A DNA stretch of 64,000 bases from Phycisphaeraceae bacterium (GTDB lineage: Bacteria; Planctomycetota; Phycisphaerae; Phycisphaerales; Phycisphaeraceae), in the NCBI GenBank assembly GCA_029260715.1, contig JAJDCS010000003.1, positions 62,001 to 126,000 on the forward strand. Reading direction: 5' to 3'. The notes under the pieces are model-generated. The model saw only the letters and a program-made list of their open reading frames with translations, made no database searches and was not told the origin of the DNA. This document shows positions 26,397 to 35,400 of the stretch, piece by piece. The stretch's first letter is position 1. Each line of letters starts with the position of its first letter. The position numbers and the translations under genes are program-made.

Positions 26397-26540
26397 GGTC
26401 TGACTCGGGGAAATCGTTATAGACGCATGGGCACAGCCCAGACACTATATGCGAGGTCAGACAGGCAGGCAATTTAATCGTGGCAACCAGCAAGACTTGC
26501 AGGCATGCGCCGGCGTTGTAACGCCGACCCCTCCACGGGT

Positions 26541-27521
26541 TTACTTCTCTTCGTAAGACCCGATCCGACGGAACCGCTCGAACCGCTTGTTGACCAAGTT
26601 GTCAACCTTAAACCGCTTGAGCTCGCGCAGGCTTTGGCTGATCCACTTCTCCACGTTCGCAATCGCCGCGTCCGGGTCGCGGTGCGCACCGCCCAGAGGC
26701 TCGGGGATCGCCTCGTCAACCGTGCTCAGCTTCATGTTGTCCGCCGCCGTCAGCTTCAGCGCCTCAGCCGCCTTCTCCGCCGCCTCGCCCGTCTTCCACA
26801 GGATCGCCGCGCAACCCTCCGGGCTGATCACGCTGTACCACGCGTACTGCATCATCGCCACGCGGTCCGCCACCGCGATCCCCAACGCACCCCCCGAACC
26901 GCCCTCACCGATCACCACCGACACAATCGGCACACGCAGACGGCTCATCTCAAACATATTCGCCGCAATCGCCTGCGCCTGGCCACGCTCCTCAGCACCG
27001 ATCCCAGGGTAAGCGCCCGGCGTGTCGATCAGCGTCACCACCGGAAGACCATACTTCTCCGCCAGCTTCATCTTCTGCAACGCCTTGCGGTAACCCTCCG
27101 GGTGGGCACACCCGAAGTGACAAGCGATCCGCTCACGCGTGTCCTTGCCCTTGTTGTGCGCCACAATCAGACACTTGTGCGACCCCACACGCGCGAAACC
27201 CGTGATCATCGCCGGGTCGTCGCCGTAGTGCCGGTCCCCGTGCAGCTCGCAAAAGTCCTTCGCCATCACCCGGATGTGGTCGATCGCCTGCGGCCGACCG
27301 GGGTGACGCGCAACCTTCACCGTGTTCCACGCGCCAAGCTTCGCGTAGATCTTCTTGAGCATCGCCGTGTGGCTCTGCTTGAGCTTGCGCACGTCCGCGG
27401 TGATGTCCACCTCCGAATCGCGGCTGTGAGATTCCAACTCCGCGATCTGCCGCTCCAATTGCAGCAGCGGACGCTCGAACTCCAACTCGTACGTTCCGGT
27501 ATAGGTATTAGCGGTGGTCAT
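26541..27521 (-). CDS. accA: Acetyl-CoA carboxylase carboxyltransferase subunit alpha
   Basis: 326 residues, normal length. AccA with AccD moves the carboxyl group from biotin to acetyl-CoA, making malonyl-CoA for fatty acids. Seen are LEFERPLLQLERQIAELE at the N-terminus, HGDRHYGDDPAMI, the oxyanion-hole region TLIDTPGAYPGIGAEERGQA, and IGEGGSGGALGIAVADRV followed by YSVISPEGCAAILWK. No accD is in the window, so the subunits are encoded apart. The start region faces the divergent tyrA gene. Confidence 0.97.
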   Translation of the reverse strand: MTTANTYTGTYELEFERPLLQLERQIAELESHSRDSEVDITADVRKLKQSHTAMLKKIYAKLGAWNTVKVARHPGRPQAIDHIRVMAKDFCELHGDRHYGDDPAMITGFARVGSHKCLIVAHNKGKDTRERIACHFGCAHPEGYRKALQKMKLAEKYGLPVVTLIDTPGAYPGIGAEERGQAQAIAANMFEMSRLRVPIVSVVIGEGGSGGALGIAVADRVAMMQYAWYSVISPEGCAAILWKTGEAAEKAAEALKLTAADNMKLSTVDEAIPEPLGGAHRDPDAAIANVEKWISQSLRELKRFKVDNLVNKRFERFRRIGSYEEK

Positions 27522-27621
27522 GGGCGTGTCCCTATCACTGCGGCCCGGCGTTTGGTGCCCCGCCGCGCGGGGTTTACTATGCTCTTATTGTAGTTTATCG
27601 GCCAACCCACCGGAGCTGTCC

Positions 27622-28494
27622 ATGGACCATGTCCGCCAGATCACCATCGTCGGCACCGGGCTGCTGGGCGCCAGTTGCGGCCTGGGCCTGCGCGCCGCGG
27701 GCTACAACGGACGCCTCGTCGGGCTCAGCCGCCGCCCACAAACCGCACAACGCGCCAAAGAGCTAGGCTGCATCGACGAAGCCGGCACCGAACTCGCGCC
27801 ACACGCACGACTCAGCCAACTCGTCATCATCGCCATACCCCTGCGTCGCTACGAGCCCGTCCTCCAAGAACTCGCCAAAGCCGACCACGATCAACTCGTC
27901 ATCACCGACGTAGGCTCCACTAAGCAACACGTCTGCGATCAAGCCCGTCAACTGTTGCCCGCGCCCGCCCGCTTCGTCGGCAGCCACCCCATGGCCGGAA
28001 GCGAGCAGCACGGCCCAGACGCCGCACGCGCCGATCTCTTCAACGCCAAGCCCTGCGTCACAACCCCCCAGCCCGACACCGACCCCAACGCCTTGGCCAC
28101 GGTCGAATCCCTCTGGACCACCCTAAAAATGAGACTCGTCCAGATGTCACCCCAAGACCACGACCGGCAAGTCGCGCGCATCAGCCACCTGCCACACGCA
28201 CTCGCATCGCTCCTGTTCGAGTTAGCCGCGAAGCACAACAGCCTGCCCCTAGCCTCAACAGGCTTCCGCGACACCACCCGCGTCGCCAGCGGCGACCCAA
28301 CCGTCTGGCTCGACATCTTCACCACCAACAGACAAGCCGTCATCGAATCCCTCGACGCGATCGACCAACACACCGCACAGTTCCGACGCATGCTCACCGA
28401 TCAAGACGACGACGCGCTGCTCGAACTGCTCACCCGCGCCAAACAAGACCGCGACAACTGGATAAAAACACTGGGGCCACAAAAAAACTCATAA
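27622..28494 (+). CDS. tyrA: Prephenate dehydrogenase
   Basis: 290 residues. It converts prephenate to 4-hydroxyphenylpyruvate for tyrosine, using NAD. The Rossmann loop is ITIVGTGLLGASCGLGLRAA (residues 7-26). The substrate pocket shows VGSHPMAGSEQHGP and the catalytic-His helix ISHLPHALASLLFELA; VASGDPTVWLDIF is also typical. There is no ACT or mutase domain, so it is the monofunctional form. The ATG at 27622 follows GGAG; an upstream in-frame start would overlap accA. proC follows after 165 bp. Confidence 0.93.
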   Translation: MDHVRQITIVGTGLLGASCGLGLRAAGYNGRLVGLSRRPQTAQRAKELGCIDEAGTELAPHARLSQLVIIAIPLRRYEPVLQELAKADHDQLVITDVGSTKQHVCDQARQLLPAPARFVGSHPMAGSEQHGPDAARADLFNAKPCVTTPQPDTDPNALATVESLWTTLKMRLVQMSPQDHDRQVARISHLPHALASLLFELAAKHNSLPLASTGFRDTTRVASGDPTVWLDIFTTNRQAVIESLDAIDQHTAQFRRMLTDQDDDALLELLTRAKQDRDNWIKTLGPQKNS

Positions 28495-28529
28495 ATGCCA
28501 CGCCTAACACCAAGAAGCTGTTTCAAAAA

Positions 28530-28630
28530 TATCCCCCTCCCTTTCAGGGAGGGGTTAGGGGAGGGTCGAGTATTTGTGTTTTTTCTCCGGCTCTCACCCC
28601 TCACCCAACCTCTCCCCTCAAGGGGAGGGG
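28530..28630. repeat. Two oppositely placed C-rich hairpins
   Basis: CCCCTCCCTTTCAGGGAGGG with perfect 9-bp arms (28534-28554), and CTCCCCTCAAGGGGAG with 7-bp arms (28612-28627). The two are roughly inverted copies of each other (GGTTAGGGGAGGG against CCCCTCACCCAACC), so the stretch is also one large inverted repeat between tyrA and proC. Confidence 0.7.
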
Positions 28631-28659
28631 GGTTCTAAACATAAAGGACCAACCCGACC

Positions 28660-29475
28660 ATGCAATACGAACTGGGATTCATCGGCGCCGGCAACATGGC
28701 CGAGGCCATCGCAAAAGCCGCTATCGACAAGCACATCCTCCAGCCACAGCAGATCATCGCCGCCGACCCCAGCCCACAACGCCGCGACGCATTCAAAAAA
28801 CTCGGCGTCACCGCCACCGACGACAACACCCAAGCCGTCAAAGACACCAAGCAACTGCTCCTCGCCGTCAAGCCCCAAGTCATGGCCCAAGCCGCCTCAG
28901 ACCTAGGCAAACACGGCTCACCCCAGCAAGTCTTCATCTCCATCATGGCTGGCATCAACACCCCCAACCTCGCCGCCGCCATCGCACAACAAGGGAATAT
29001 CCCCAACCCGCGCGTCGTGCGCGTCATGCCCAACACGCCCCTGCAAGTCGGCCTCGGCATGGCTGGCGTCGCCCTCGGACAACACGCCACCCAACAAGAC
29101 GCCGCACTCACCATGCAACTCTTCAGCGCCGCCGGAAAAGTCATCCTCGTCGATGAGTCACAGCTCGACGCCGTCACCGCACTGTCAGGCTCAGGCCCCG
29201 CGTACGTCTTCTACCTCGCCCAAGCCATGCAACGCGCCGCCACCGAGCTAGGCCTAACCGAACACGCCGCCACTCTCACCACCCAAACCATCCTCGGCGC
29301 CGCACACCTACTCGCCGCCTCAAGCGAAACACCCGCCGACCTCCGCCGCAAAGTCACCAGCCCAGGCGGCACCACCGAAGCAGCCATCAACCACCTCGAC
29401 GCCCAAAACACCGCCGACTCAATCGTCAACGCCATCAAAGCCGCCCACCAACGCTCCATCGAACTGGGCAAGTAA
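28660..29475 (+). CDS. proC: Pyrroline-5-carboxylate reductase
   Basis: 271 residues. It reduces pyrroline-5-carboxylate to proline with NAD(P)H. The nucleotide loop is GFIGAGNMAEAIAKAA (6-21). VRVMPNTPLQVGLGM, ALSGSGPAYVFYLAQAM and the C-terminal signature ADLRRKVTSPGGTTEAAINH are in place. The ATG follows AAAGGA within the hairpin-rich leader at 28530-28630. Confidence 0.97.
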   Translation: MQYELGFIGAGNMAEAIAKAAIDKHILQPQQIIAADPSPQRRDAFKKLGVTATDDNTQAVKDTKQLLLAVKPQVMAQAASDLGKHGSPQQVFISIMAGINTPNLAAAIAQQGNIPNPRVVRVMPNTPLQVGLGMAGVALGQHATQQDAALTMQLFSAAGKVILVDESQLDAVTALSGSGPAYVFYLAQAMQRAATELGLTEHAATLTTQTILGAAHLLAASSETPADLRRKVTSPGGTTEAAINHLDAQNTADSIVNAIKAAHQRSIELGK

Positions 29476-29499
29476 GTCGTAATATGGGTGCCGTAGTAT

Positions 29500-29530
29500 G
29501 GGTGCCACTACACAGCTTGCTGTGTAGTGC
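29500..29530. repeat. GGGTGCCAC hairpin, TACACAGC stem
   Basis: GGGTGCCACTACACAGC, TT, GCTGTGTAGTG: an 11-bp perfect stem counted from CAC to GTG. A partial GGGTGCC lies just before it at 29486. Confidence 0.8.
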
Positions 29531-29573
29531 GATCTTGGACTGGGGTGCACAGCTTCAGACGAAGCCTAAGCCG

Positions 29574-29613
29574 GGGTGCCACGGCCAGCGAGCGCAGCGA
29601 GTCGGCCGTGCCG
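29574..29613. repeat. GGGTGCCAC hairpin, GGCC stem
   Basis: GGGTGCCACGGCC, loop AGCGAGCGCAGCGAGTC, GGCCGTG. Sister of the copies at 10834 and 30079. Confidence 0.8.
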
Positions 29614-29701
29614 ATGGCTCCCAACCGCTCTTGGTCTGTAACCCCGCCCAACCCATTCGTGCTAAAATACCTTCAACACTTTTTTTGAGAGGAGCCCCAA
29701 G

Positions 29702-29986
29702 ATGTCCACGCTCAAAGCCAACGCAAAAGAGTTCGTCCCGAGCACACCCAAGAAAGAAGACCCCAAAGGCATCGTCGTCTACAAGAGCAGCCGCTACTTC
29801 GGCAAAGCCGAAGACTACGAAGAGATCAAGCGGCTGTTCCTCTCGCTGGCCTGGCACCCCGACGTCAAGTGCGTCTACGTCACCAACGGCTGGCACGACG
29901 GCTTCGAAAACGGCGGCTGGGTCAGCTACTGCGGATACGCGCCAAACGTCGACAGCGACATCTACAAGCAGCACTACTACAGATAA
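29702..29986 (+). CDS. Small protein of unknown function
   Basis: 94 residues, polar, with no signal peptide or helix of membrane type. AGAGGAG lies upstream of the ATG at a good distance, which supports translation. An aromatic-rich second half (GWHDGFENGGWVSYCGYAP) and a Lys-rich first half (EFVPSTPKKEDPKGIVVY) are visible. Not recognised as a named family. It is flanked on both sides by hairpin repeats. Confidence 0.7.
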   Translation: MSTLKANAKEFVPSTPKKEDPKGIVVYKSSRYFGKAEDYEEIKRLFLSLAWHPDVKCVYVTNGWHDGFENGGWVSYCGYAPNVDSDIYKQHYYR

Positions 29987-30078
29987 CACCCACACCCCCC
30001 CGTCGGGTGCCCCGCCGCGCCCACCAAACGTGGGGAAGGTCAGTCAGGGAAGGCAATCGCACCACCGCACACCCGCAC

Positions 30079-30117
30079 GGGTGCCACGGCCAGCGAGCAA
30101 CGCGAGTCGGCCGTGCC
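30079..30117. repeat. GGGTGCCAC hairpin, GGCC stem
   Basis: GGGTGCCACGGCC, loop AGCGAGCAACGCGAGTC, GGCCGTG. Third close copy of this variant. Confidence 0.8.
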
Positions 30118-30226
30118 GAACCAACAAGCACACCCGCACCGGTGCCGTCACACACCCAAAGGCTGCGCCGCGCGATAACCCCACAAATATAACTTGAATG
30201 CCGCAACCAGAACGCCCGCCGAGCAC

Positions 30227-30282
30227 GGGTGCCACACATCACGCCGAAGGCCATAGATCCGCCTCAGGCGGGCTGATGTGTG
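30227..30282. repeat. GGGTGCCAC hairpin, long form with GCCTCAGGC inner stem
   Basis: GGGTGCCACACATCA at the left and TGATGTGTG at the right form the outer stem; CCGCCTCAGGCGG is the inner one. A sister copy is at 36331 with CACACACC/GGTGTGTG, that is, with changed but still paired bases. The stretch 29987-30297 otherwise holds no gene. Confidence 0.75.
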
Positions 30283-30297
30283 CTTCCCGCATACCCC

Positions 30298-30942
30298 CTA
30301 ATCCGCCACCGTTACTTTTTCTTCTTCTTTAGCCGTCGGCACCTCGTCGTGCAGCACAAAGTCGTCGAACACGACCGTTTCGTACCCTTCACCGCCCGTG
30401 CTGCGGAAGTCGAACCCCGCCTTCAACGCCCCTTGCAGCACCGCCGCGTACCCATCGCTGCCCACCACACGCACCATCTTGTCCATCCCGATCGGGAACA
30501 CCATCTGCTGGGGCCGTGTGTCAAGCGTGTATTCCTTAACACTCACGAAAGTAGTGGGGCCGTTGCTGACAGCGAACCGGACCATGGTTTGAGCCCGGTG
30601 CGTATCGGACAGCATCTTCACCGAAGCCGCCCGATACGCGCTCACATCCATCGGCTGATCGAACACACGCCGGATCGCCCCGAACGGGTTGGGCCATACC
30701 AGCCCGTACAAGCCGCTCGTCGCGCCGCTCACCAGCCACTTCTCGTGCTTCGTCGCCACCACGTTGTCGTTCGTCGCACCACCGAACCGCAGCCAAGGGG
30801 TGGACCCCGCCGTCGGCCCTACGATCTGGCCGTTGTGGTAGCTCTCAAAGTCGTCCACCACCATATCACCCAGCGCCGCCTGCCACGCGCCCGTGATCAA
30901 CACCGCCGTGAAAAAAACAGCGCCGCACGTTAGTGACTTCAT
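30298..30942 (-). CDS. Exported protein of unknown function
   Basis: 214 residues. A signal peptide (SLTCGAVFFTAVLITGAWQA) precedes DMVVDDFESYHNGQIVGPTA, a DDFESY start typical of exported carbohydrate-binding-like beta-sandwich domains in planctomycetes (inference from pattern). The C-terminal half repeats beta strands (VKEYTLDTRPQQMVFPIGMD, YETVVFDDFVLHD) and ends in an acidic-lysine tail. There is no PEP-CTERM or lipobox. The ATG at 30942 has GGGAGGA upstream. Confidence 0.72.
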   Translation of the reverse strand: MKSLTCGAVFFTAVLITGAWQAALGDMVVDDFESYHNGQIVGPTAGSTPWLRFGGATNDNVVATKHEKWLVSGATSGLYGLVWPNPFGAIRRVFDQPMDVSAYRAASVKMLSDTHRAQTMVRFAVSNGPTTFVSVKEYTLDTRPQQMVFPIGMDKMVRVVGSDGYAAVLQGALKAGFDFRSTGGEGYETVVFDDFVLHDEVPTAKEEEKVTVAD

Positions 30943-31309
30943 AGCAAGTCCTCCCTGGTTTATCGGTCGGCTCGAAAGCCGGATGGGGCATCGCGTTATA
31001 TGATCATCGGTTTGGAGGCGGGGTGGGTTCAATCCCAAATCGCCGCACCCCGGCTTATTATGGGACCGCATAGCGAACACAAGCGGCCGGCACGACGCGG
31101 AAGTGAAGGGCGGTTTTTATAGGCCCAATGCCGGCTCGCGAGAGGTCTATACAAGTATAGCCCCGCCGCGCAAGCCGGGCCCGAAACAGCTCATTTTTTT
31201 TACACCGGAACCCCCCGCACCCCACCAGACAGAACACACCGGACCACGCCAACTCACAGTCGTAAGGAAGGTATCAGCCCGGAAATGCCTAGAATCGCGG
31301 GCGAAAGTA
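30943..31309. other. Divergent intergenic region without recognised gene
   Basis: About 370 bp between an exported-protein gene and the sulfotransferase promoter. It holds an eight-T run at about 31194 and GC-rich stretches. No coding frame with a ribosome site and no named repeat was seen. Confidence 0.45.
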
Positions 31310-31338
31310 TTGGCGGGCGATTCGGGTGCCGATACAAT
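31310..31338 (+). promoter_or_regulatory. Sigma-70-type promoter for the sulfotransferase gene
   Basis: TTGGCG at 31310, a 17-base spacer, TACAAT at 31333-31338. It lies about 100 bp before the ATG at 31441. Confidence 0.5.
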
Positions 31339-31440
31339 CCCAGCCTATCGGTCCGCCCCGCTACCCGGCGCCGGCCGCGCGGGGGTATCGCACAATACGC
31401 TACAGCCCCGCCATATTTTGAAGCACGAGAGCACCGACCA

Positions 31441-32400
31441 ATGTCAACCAACCGCACCACCACCCCGCCCACCATCAAGCAGCGGGTCTTCGTCGTGGGG
31501 TGCTCCCGATCCGGCACTACCCTCTTGCAGTCCATCCTCGCCGCTCACCCCGACGTCACTTCCTTCCCCGAAACGCAATTCTTCAACGACACCGTAGGCC
31601 AAGAGCCGCGACGCGTGTTCGGCCAAAAACCCCAGTGCCGCGAGCATATCCTCCGCTACTTCATAGACGACTGCCGCGTCTGGTTCGGACGGGCCTACCA
31701 ACAAGGCAAACCCGCCCAAGCACGCGCCGACAAGCTGCTCGAATACTTCGACCGCCAAGACCTCGCACACATGATCCCACGCGATACACGCTCCATGGCC
31801 AAGCTCTGCAAAGCGTTCGCCAACATCCTCGACACCCTCACCGCGGACGCCGGCAAGACCATCTGGGTCGAGAAGTCACCGCGCCACCTTAATTGCATCG
31901 ACATCATCGAGCGCTTCGTGCCCAAGCCCAAGTTCATCCACATCGTCCGCGCCGGCCAAGACAACGTCGCCTCGCTACACGGCGCATCAAAAAAATACCC
32001 CTCACCCTGGCACTGGGGGCAGTTCAGCGACATCGACCGCTGCATCACACGCTGGAACATCGCCGCCCGTCAAACCAAGCGAAACCTAAACAAACCCAAC
32101 CACCATGCCATCCGCCACGAGTGGCTCGTCCAAGACGCACAGCCTGTCGTCCAAGACATCTGCCGCTTCATCGGGGTAGAATTCGACCCGCAGATGACAC
32201 AACCCAGGGAAACACTCTCCGACCAGATGATCAAACCCAGCGAATCGTGGAAGTCGCAGTCATCGGGCGAAATCAAAAACACAAACGCACAAAAGTTCTA
32301 CGATCTGTTCGACAAAGACCAGCAAGGCTACATCACCAGCCGCCTCGAGCCCTTGGACGGCCCGCTGAGCCTCGAACGGTCGCACAACCACACGCGATAA
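31441..32400 (+). CDS. Sulfotransferase family protein
   Basis: 319 residues. The PAPS 5'-phosphosulfate loop is VVGCSRSGTTLLQSILAAHP (about 18-37), and the 3'-phosphate site is IHIVRAGQDNVASLHGA (about 157-173). FPETQFFND and WVEKSPRHL complete the family pattern of bacterial glycan or lipid sulfotransferases. There is no signal peptide or membrane helix, so it acts in the cytoplasm. The glycosyltransferase follows at 22 bp, so both likely modify the same surface glycan. Confidence 0.88.
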   Translation: MSTNRTTTPPTIKQRVFVVGCSRSGTTLLQSILAAHPDVTSFPETQFFNDTVGQEPRRVFGQKPQCREHILRYFIDDCRVWFGRAYQQGKPAQARADKLLEYFDRQDLAHMIPRDTRSMAKLCKAFANILDTLTADAGKTIWVEKSPRHLNCIDIIERFVPKPKFIHIVRAGQDNVASLHGASKKYPSPWHWGQFSDIDRCITRWNIAARQTKRNLNKPNHHAIRHEWLVQDAQPVVQDICRFIGVEFDPQMTQPRETLSDQMIKPSESWKSQSSGEIKNTNAQKFYDLFDKDQQGYITSRLEPLDGPLSLERSHNHTR

Positions 32401-32422
32401 AACCATAACCCGCCGCTGCCTT

Positions 32423-33673
32423 ATGAATATCCTTTACTGCGTACCTTTCTGGCCACACCTCTACACGCCCTGGATGTTCCGCGAGATCGCCTGGCTACGC
32501 GCCCGGGGCCACAACCTCGCCGTCATCTCCATGCGCCAGTGGCACGACGGGCAGATCAACGTCCAACAGTTCAACCTACAAGACGTGCCCGTCCTCCAGG
32601 TCAAACGAACCTACGAATCCGACCGCCAACTGCTCAAAGACCTACTGGGCATGAGCGTGCGCGCGTTGTTCACGCGCACCGGCCGGTCACTCAAACAAGC
32701 CATCAAAAAAAGCGGCTGGCGCCACGGCATCCACGAGTGGCTCTGGCTCAAACGCGGCGTCGCGTTCGTCCGCAAGCACAACATCGAAATCATGGACTCA
32801 CACTGGGCAGGCGAAGCAGCCTTCTTCGCGAGGCAGATCCACCTCGTCACCAATATCCCCTACAGCGTCACCACCCGCGGCGGCGACCTGTGCAACACAC
32901 CCTCGCCATACCTGCCTGAAATCGTCCAAGACGCCGCCGCCGTTATGTTCCTCAGCCACTTCCTCGTCAAACGCTTCCGCAAAGAGATCGACCCGCCAGA
33001 CCTACCAAAGCTGCCGCCCTGCACCACCGACGCCTCCAAAATGCGCGTCCGCCACCACGGCTTGCCGCGAGAAACCATCGCCGACAAGCCCGTGCCCCAG
33101 AGCGACGACGTGCAGATCGTCGCTACCACCGGCCGCCTCGACCCCGAAAAACGACACCAAGATTTAATCGAAGCGGCAGCCAGCCTGGCCGACGAGTTCC
33201 CCAACATGCGCCTCCTGTTCATCGGCGGCGGGCAGCTACAGCCAAAACTCGAAGCGCAAGCAAAAGAACTCGGCCTCGCCGGACGCGTCGAGTTCACCGG
33301 CGCCAAACGCTGGGAACAGGTCATGGAACTCGTACGCACCACCCACGTCTACGTACAACCCTCCAAATACGAGGGCTTCTGCATGGCCACCCTCGAAGCC
33401 GCAAGCCAAGGGCTCCCAGTCATTGCCACCGCCACCGGCGCACACGAACAAATAGTAGAGCACGGCCGAAACGGGTTTATCTACCAGCCCGGCGACGTCG
33501 AAGGCCTACGCGACGCACTACGCGCCACACTCAAAGCCGGCAGCGAGAAACGAAAAGAAATGGGCGATCAAAGCCTCGAAATCGCCAACGAGCACTTCTG
33601 CTTCGACAAGCTCATGCCACGCGTCGAATCCATCATGAACGCGATCCGAACCCATCAGCCCCTGCCGGAATAA
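32423..33673 (+). CDS. GT4-family glycosyltransferase
   Basis: 416 residues with the GT-B fold. The N-terminal domain starts ILYCVPFWPHLYTPWMFREI, and the donor-binding domain has VATTGRLDPEKRHQDLIEAA and the EX7E motif in YEGFCMATLEAASQGLPVIA (about 309-328). It transfers a nucleotide-linked sugar, identity unknown. Located 22 bp after the sulfotransferase, and close to neuB and neuD 3 kb away, which suggests a surface polysaccharide locus. Confidence 0.9.
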   Translation: MNILYCVPFWPHLYTPWMFREIAWLRARGHNLAVISMRQWHDGQINVQQFNLQDVPVLQVKRTYESDRQLLKDLLGMSVRALFTRTGRSLKQAIKKSGWRHGIHEWLWLKRGVAFVRKHNIEIMDSHWAGEAAFFARQIHLVTNIPYSVTTRGGDLCNTPSPYLPEIVQDAAAVMFLSHFLVKRFRKEIDPPDLPKLPPCTTDASKMRVRHHGLPRETIADKPVPQSDDVQIVATTGRLDPEKRHQDLIEAAASLADEFPNMRLLFIGGGQLQPKLEAQAKELGLAGRVEFTGAKRWEQVMELVRTTHVYVQPSKYEGFCMATLEAASQGLPVIATATGAHEQIVEHGRNGFIYQPGDVEGLRDALRATLKAGSEKRKEMGDQSLEIANEHFCFDKLMPRVESIMNAIRTHQPLPE

Positions 33674-33701
33674 CACCCATCCAACGTAATAAAAGAATCG
33701 C

Positions 33702-33742
33702 CCACCACAAGCCGTCCGCCTCAGGCGGATGGGGGAGCGGTC
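33702..33742. repeat. GAGCCG...GAGCGGTC repeat, GCCTCAGGC variant
   Basis: CACAAGCCG, TCCGCCTCAGGCGGA, TGGGGGAGCGGTC, just after the glycosyltransferase. Confidence 0.7.
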
Positions 33743-33770
33743 GCTTCTCATTCACGGATACCACCCCCTA

Positions 33771-34021
33771 ATACGGATCTCAAAAAGTCATGGCCTAGAG
33801 CAGCTTGCATGAATAATCTCCATGTCGGCTCTCCTGTAGGGCAGGTCATTGACCTGCCTTCTTCCGGGTGGCATAGAGAAAAATCACGCAAAATGCTCTA
33901 ATACGTGTGCCACGGGTTGCTGGCAACCCGTGTTGGAAATTGGTTCGTTTACACAGCTTTCAAGCAAGCTGTGCCACCCGGAGGATAGCGGTTAGAGGTC
34001 AACACTTTTTACGATCCGTAT
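33771..34021. mobile_element. Composite element with ATACGGATC ends
   Basis: 251 bp bounded by ATACGGATCTCAAAAAGT and, complemented at the other end, ATACGGATCGTAAAAAGT. It carries one complete MITE (33796-33900), a hairpin GTGCCACGGGTTGC/GCAACCCGTG at about 33908-33932 and an inverted hairpin ending GCCACCC at about 33951-33980. Its right end supplies the last codons of the amidohydrolase gene (34009 onward). Confidence 0.65.
33796..33900 (+). mobile_element. MITE, TAGAGCA ends, GGCAGGTCA hairpin core (copy 1)
   Basis: 105 bp. Ends TAGAGCAGCTTGCATGA and, complemented, TAGAGCATTTTGCGTGA. The core stem is GGCAGGTCA, T, TGACCTGCC. The copy at 42271-42375 differs mainly near its left end and at one core base. 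Confidence 0.85.
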
Positions 34022-35289
34022 AACCCCTCAAAAGGCTCATCGCCGCGCAGCGCCTGCTCCAGCGCGTCCGCCGGGTCGGCAGGGTCAAACCGCACGCTCG
34101 CAAGCAACCCAGGCGCCCCCGCTCCAAGCGTCGCCCAATCCCCCCCCAGCCCCAACGCCGCCGCCCCATTCACCGTCGCCATTTTTAATAACGTCCCCGC
34201 ATCAACCCCGTCCCTGCGGTACAGGTGACGCATCTGCGACCCAACGCCCAGCGGCTGAGGGTCGTCAGCCCGCTGACACAAAATCGAGTCCGTCCCAAGG
34301 CAAACGTTCACACCCGCTTCGAGCATCTCCCGGTACCGGTGTCGCACCCCCCGGCCCGGCTGGTGGTGACCGAAGTAGTCGCTCGCCACCGGGCAATACG
34401 CCACCGACGCGCCGCACCGCGACAGCACCCCGACGTGCCGCTCTTCAATATAGTTGCAATGCACCAGCAGCCACCCCCCGCGCGACAGCACCGGCTCAAG
34501 CCAATCCACCGGGTGCAGCCCCGTCGGCCGAATCGTCTCGTCCCACCGATCAAGCCCCTTGAGCAAATCCACAAACGCACCACGCCCGTCCCGGACAAAT
34601 TCAACCTCTTCAAGCGTCTCCGCCAAATGCGTGCAAACCCGCCACCCACGCGCCTCAGCCAATTCCGCCGCCGCACCGTAAACACCAAGCCCCGCCGAAT
34701 AGGGCGAGTGCGCCTGAATCCCAAGCGACGCTTCCAAGCCACTCGCCGCCTCGCGCCCCGACGCCAGCAAGCCCACCTGTCCCTTGAGTCGCTCCACCGC
34801 CTCCGCTTCACGGGCGCCGATCCCAAAACACTCCAAAAAACTCACGCCCGGCAAACCGCCATCGCCCGCTTCAACTCGCGCCGTGATCGCCTGCCTGGTA
34901 TGAGCGATATCCCCCACACACCCCACACCCGCCTGCCGCGATAACGCCAACCCCCGCTCCACTGCCCCACGGATTTCCCCCTCACCCTTAGGCGACAGCG
35001 CCATCACCGACCCCAGCCACCCCACGAAGTCCCCCCCATACGCCCGCTGCCCCACACCCGTTAGGTCCAAGTGCGCATGCGCGTTCACCAGCGCAGGCAG
35101 CAACAGCCGATCCCCCAGCTCCACCACACGCCCCACGCCCGCTGTGGATACCGCCCCCGCCTTGCCCGCCGCCACCACCTTGCCCCCCGCCACGACCACC
35201 ACGCCCGGCCGGGCCTCGACCCCGAGGCTGTCTCGGATCGCGCCCGCTCGGTATGCAACGCTAGGTAGGTATCGTGTTTGCGTATTCAC
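34009..35289 (-). CDS. Amidohydrolase-superfamily deaminase-like protein
   Basis: 426 residues. The metal ligands of a cytosine/adenosine deaminase-type amidohydrolase are all seen: NAHAHLDL (HxH), CTHLAETLEEVEF (His), LVHCNYIEE (His) and CLGTDSILCQ (Asp). The N- and C-terminal small beta domains (GVVVVAGGKVVAAGK; GAPGLLASVRFDP) are typical. Candidate roles are aminodeoxyfutalosine deaminase (menaquinone) or another purine-nucleoside deaminase; the UbiD homologue in the window makes the first attractive but unproven. Its last residues LYGS and the TAA are encoded by the end of a mobile element. Confidence 0.83.
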   Translation of the reverse strand: MNTQTRYLPSVAYRAGAIRDSLGVEARPGVVVVAGGKVVAAGKAGAVSTAGVGRVVELGDRLLLPALVNAHAHLDLTGVGQRAYGGDFVGWLGSVMALSPKGEGEIRGAVERGLALSRQAGVGCVGDIAHTRQAITARVEAGDGGLPGVSFLECFGIGAREAEAVERLKGQVGLLASGREAASGLEASLGIQAHSPYSAGLGVYGAAAELAEARGWRVCTHLAETLEEVEFVRDGRGAFVDLLKGLDRWDETIRPTGLHPVDWLEPVLSRGGWLLVHCNYIEERHVGVLSRCGASVAYCPVASDYFGHHQPGRGVRHRYREMLEAGVNVCLGTDSILCQRADDPQPLGVGSQMRHLYRRDGVDAGTLLKMATVNGAAALGLGGDWATLGAGAPGLLASVRFDPADPADALEQALRGDEPFEGLYGS

Positions 35290-35400
35290 GGCTTATACAC
35301 AAGGTTATCAGGACACGCCGCCGCATTGATTTTCTAACGATAAACGATAGTTTGGTGTTATTCTGAATACCCCGTTTCCAAGCACGAAAGGCCGCCACCC

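Noticed and set aside
29484-30197. Open frame of 237 codons running through 29.5-30.2 kb
   Set aside because: It passes through three hairpin repeats and overlaps the better supported 94-residue gene in another frame.
35293-35301. TTATACACA, a perfect DnaA-box-like nonamer
   Set aside because: It is single, has no neighbours of the same kind, and composition does not change there; one chance match in 64 kb is expected.
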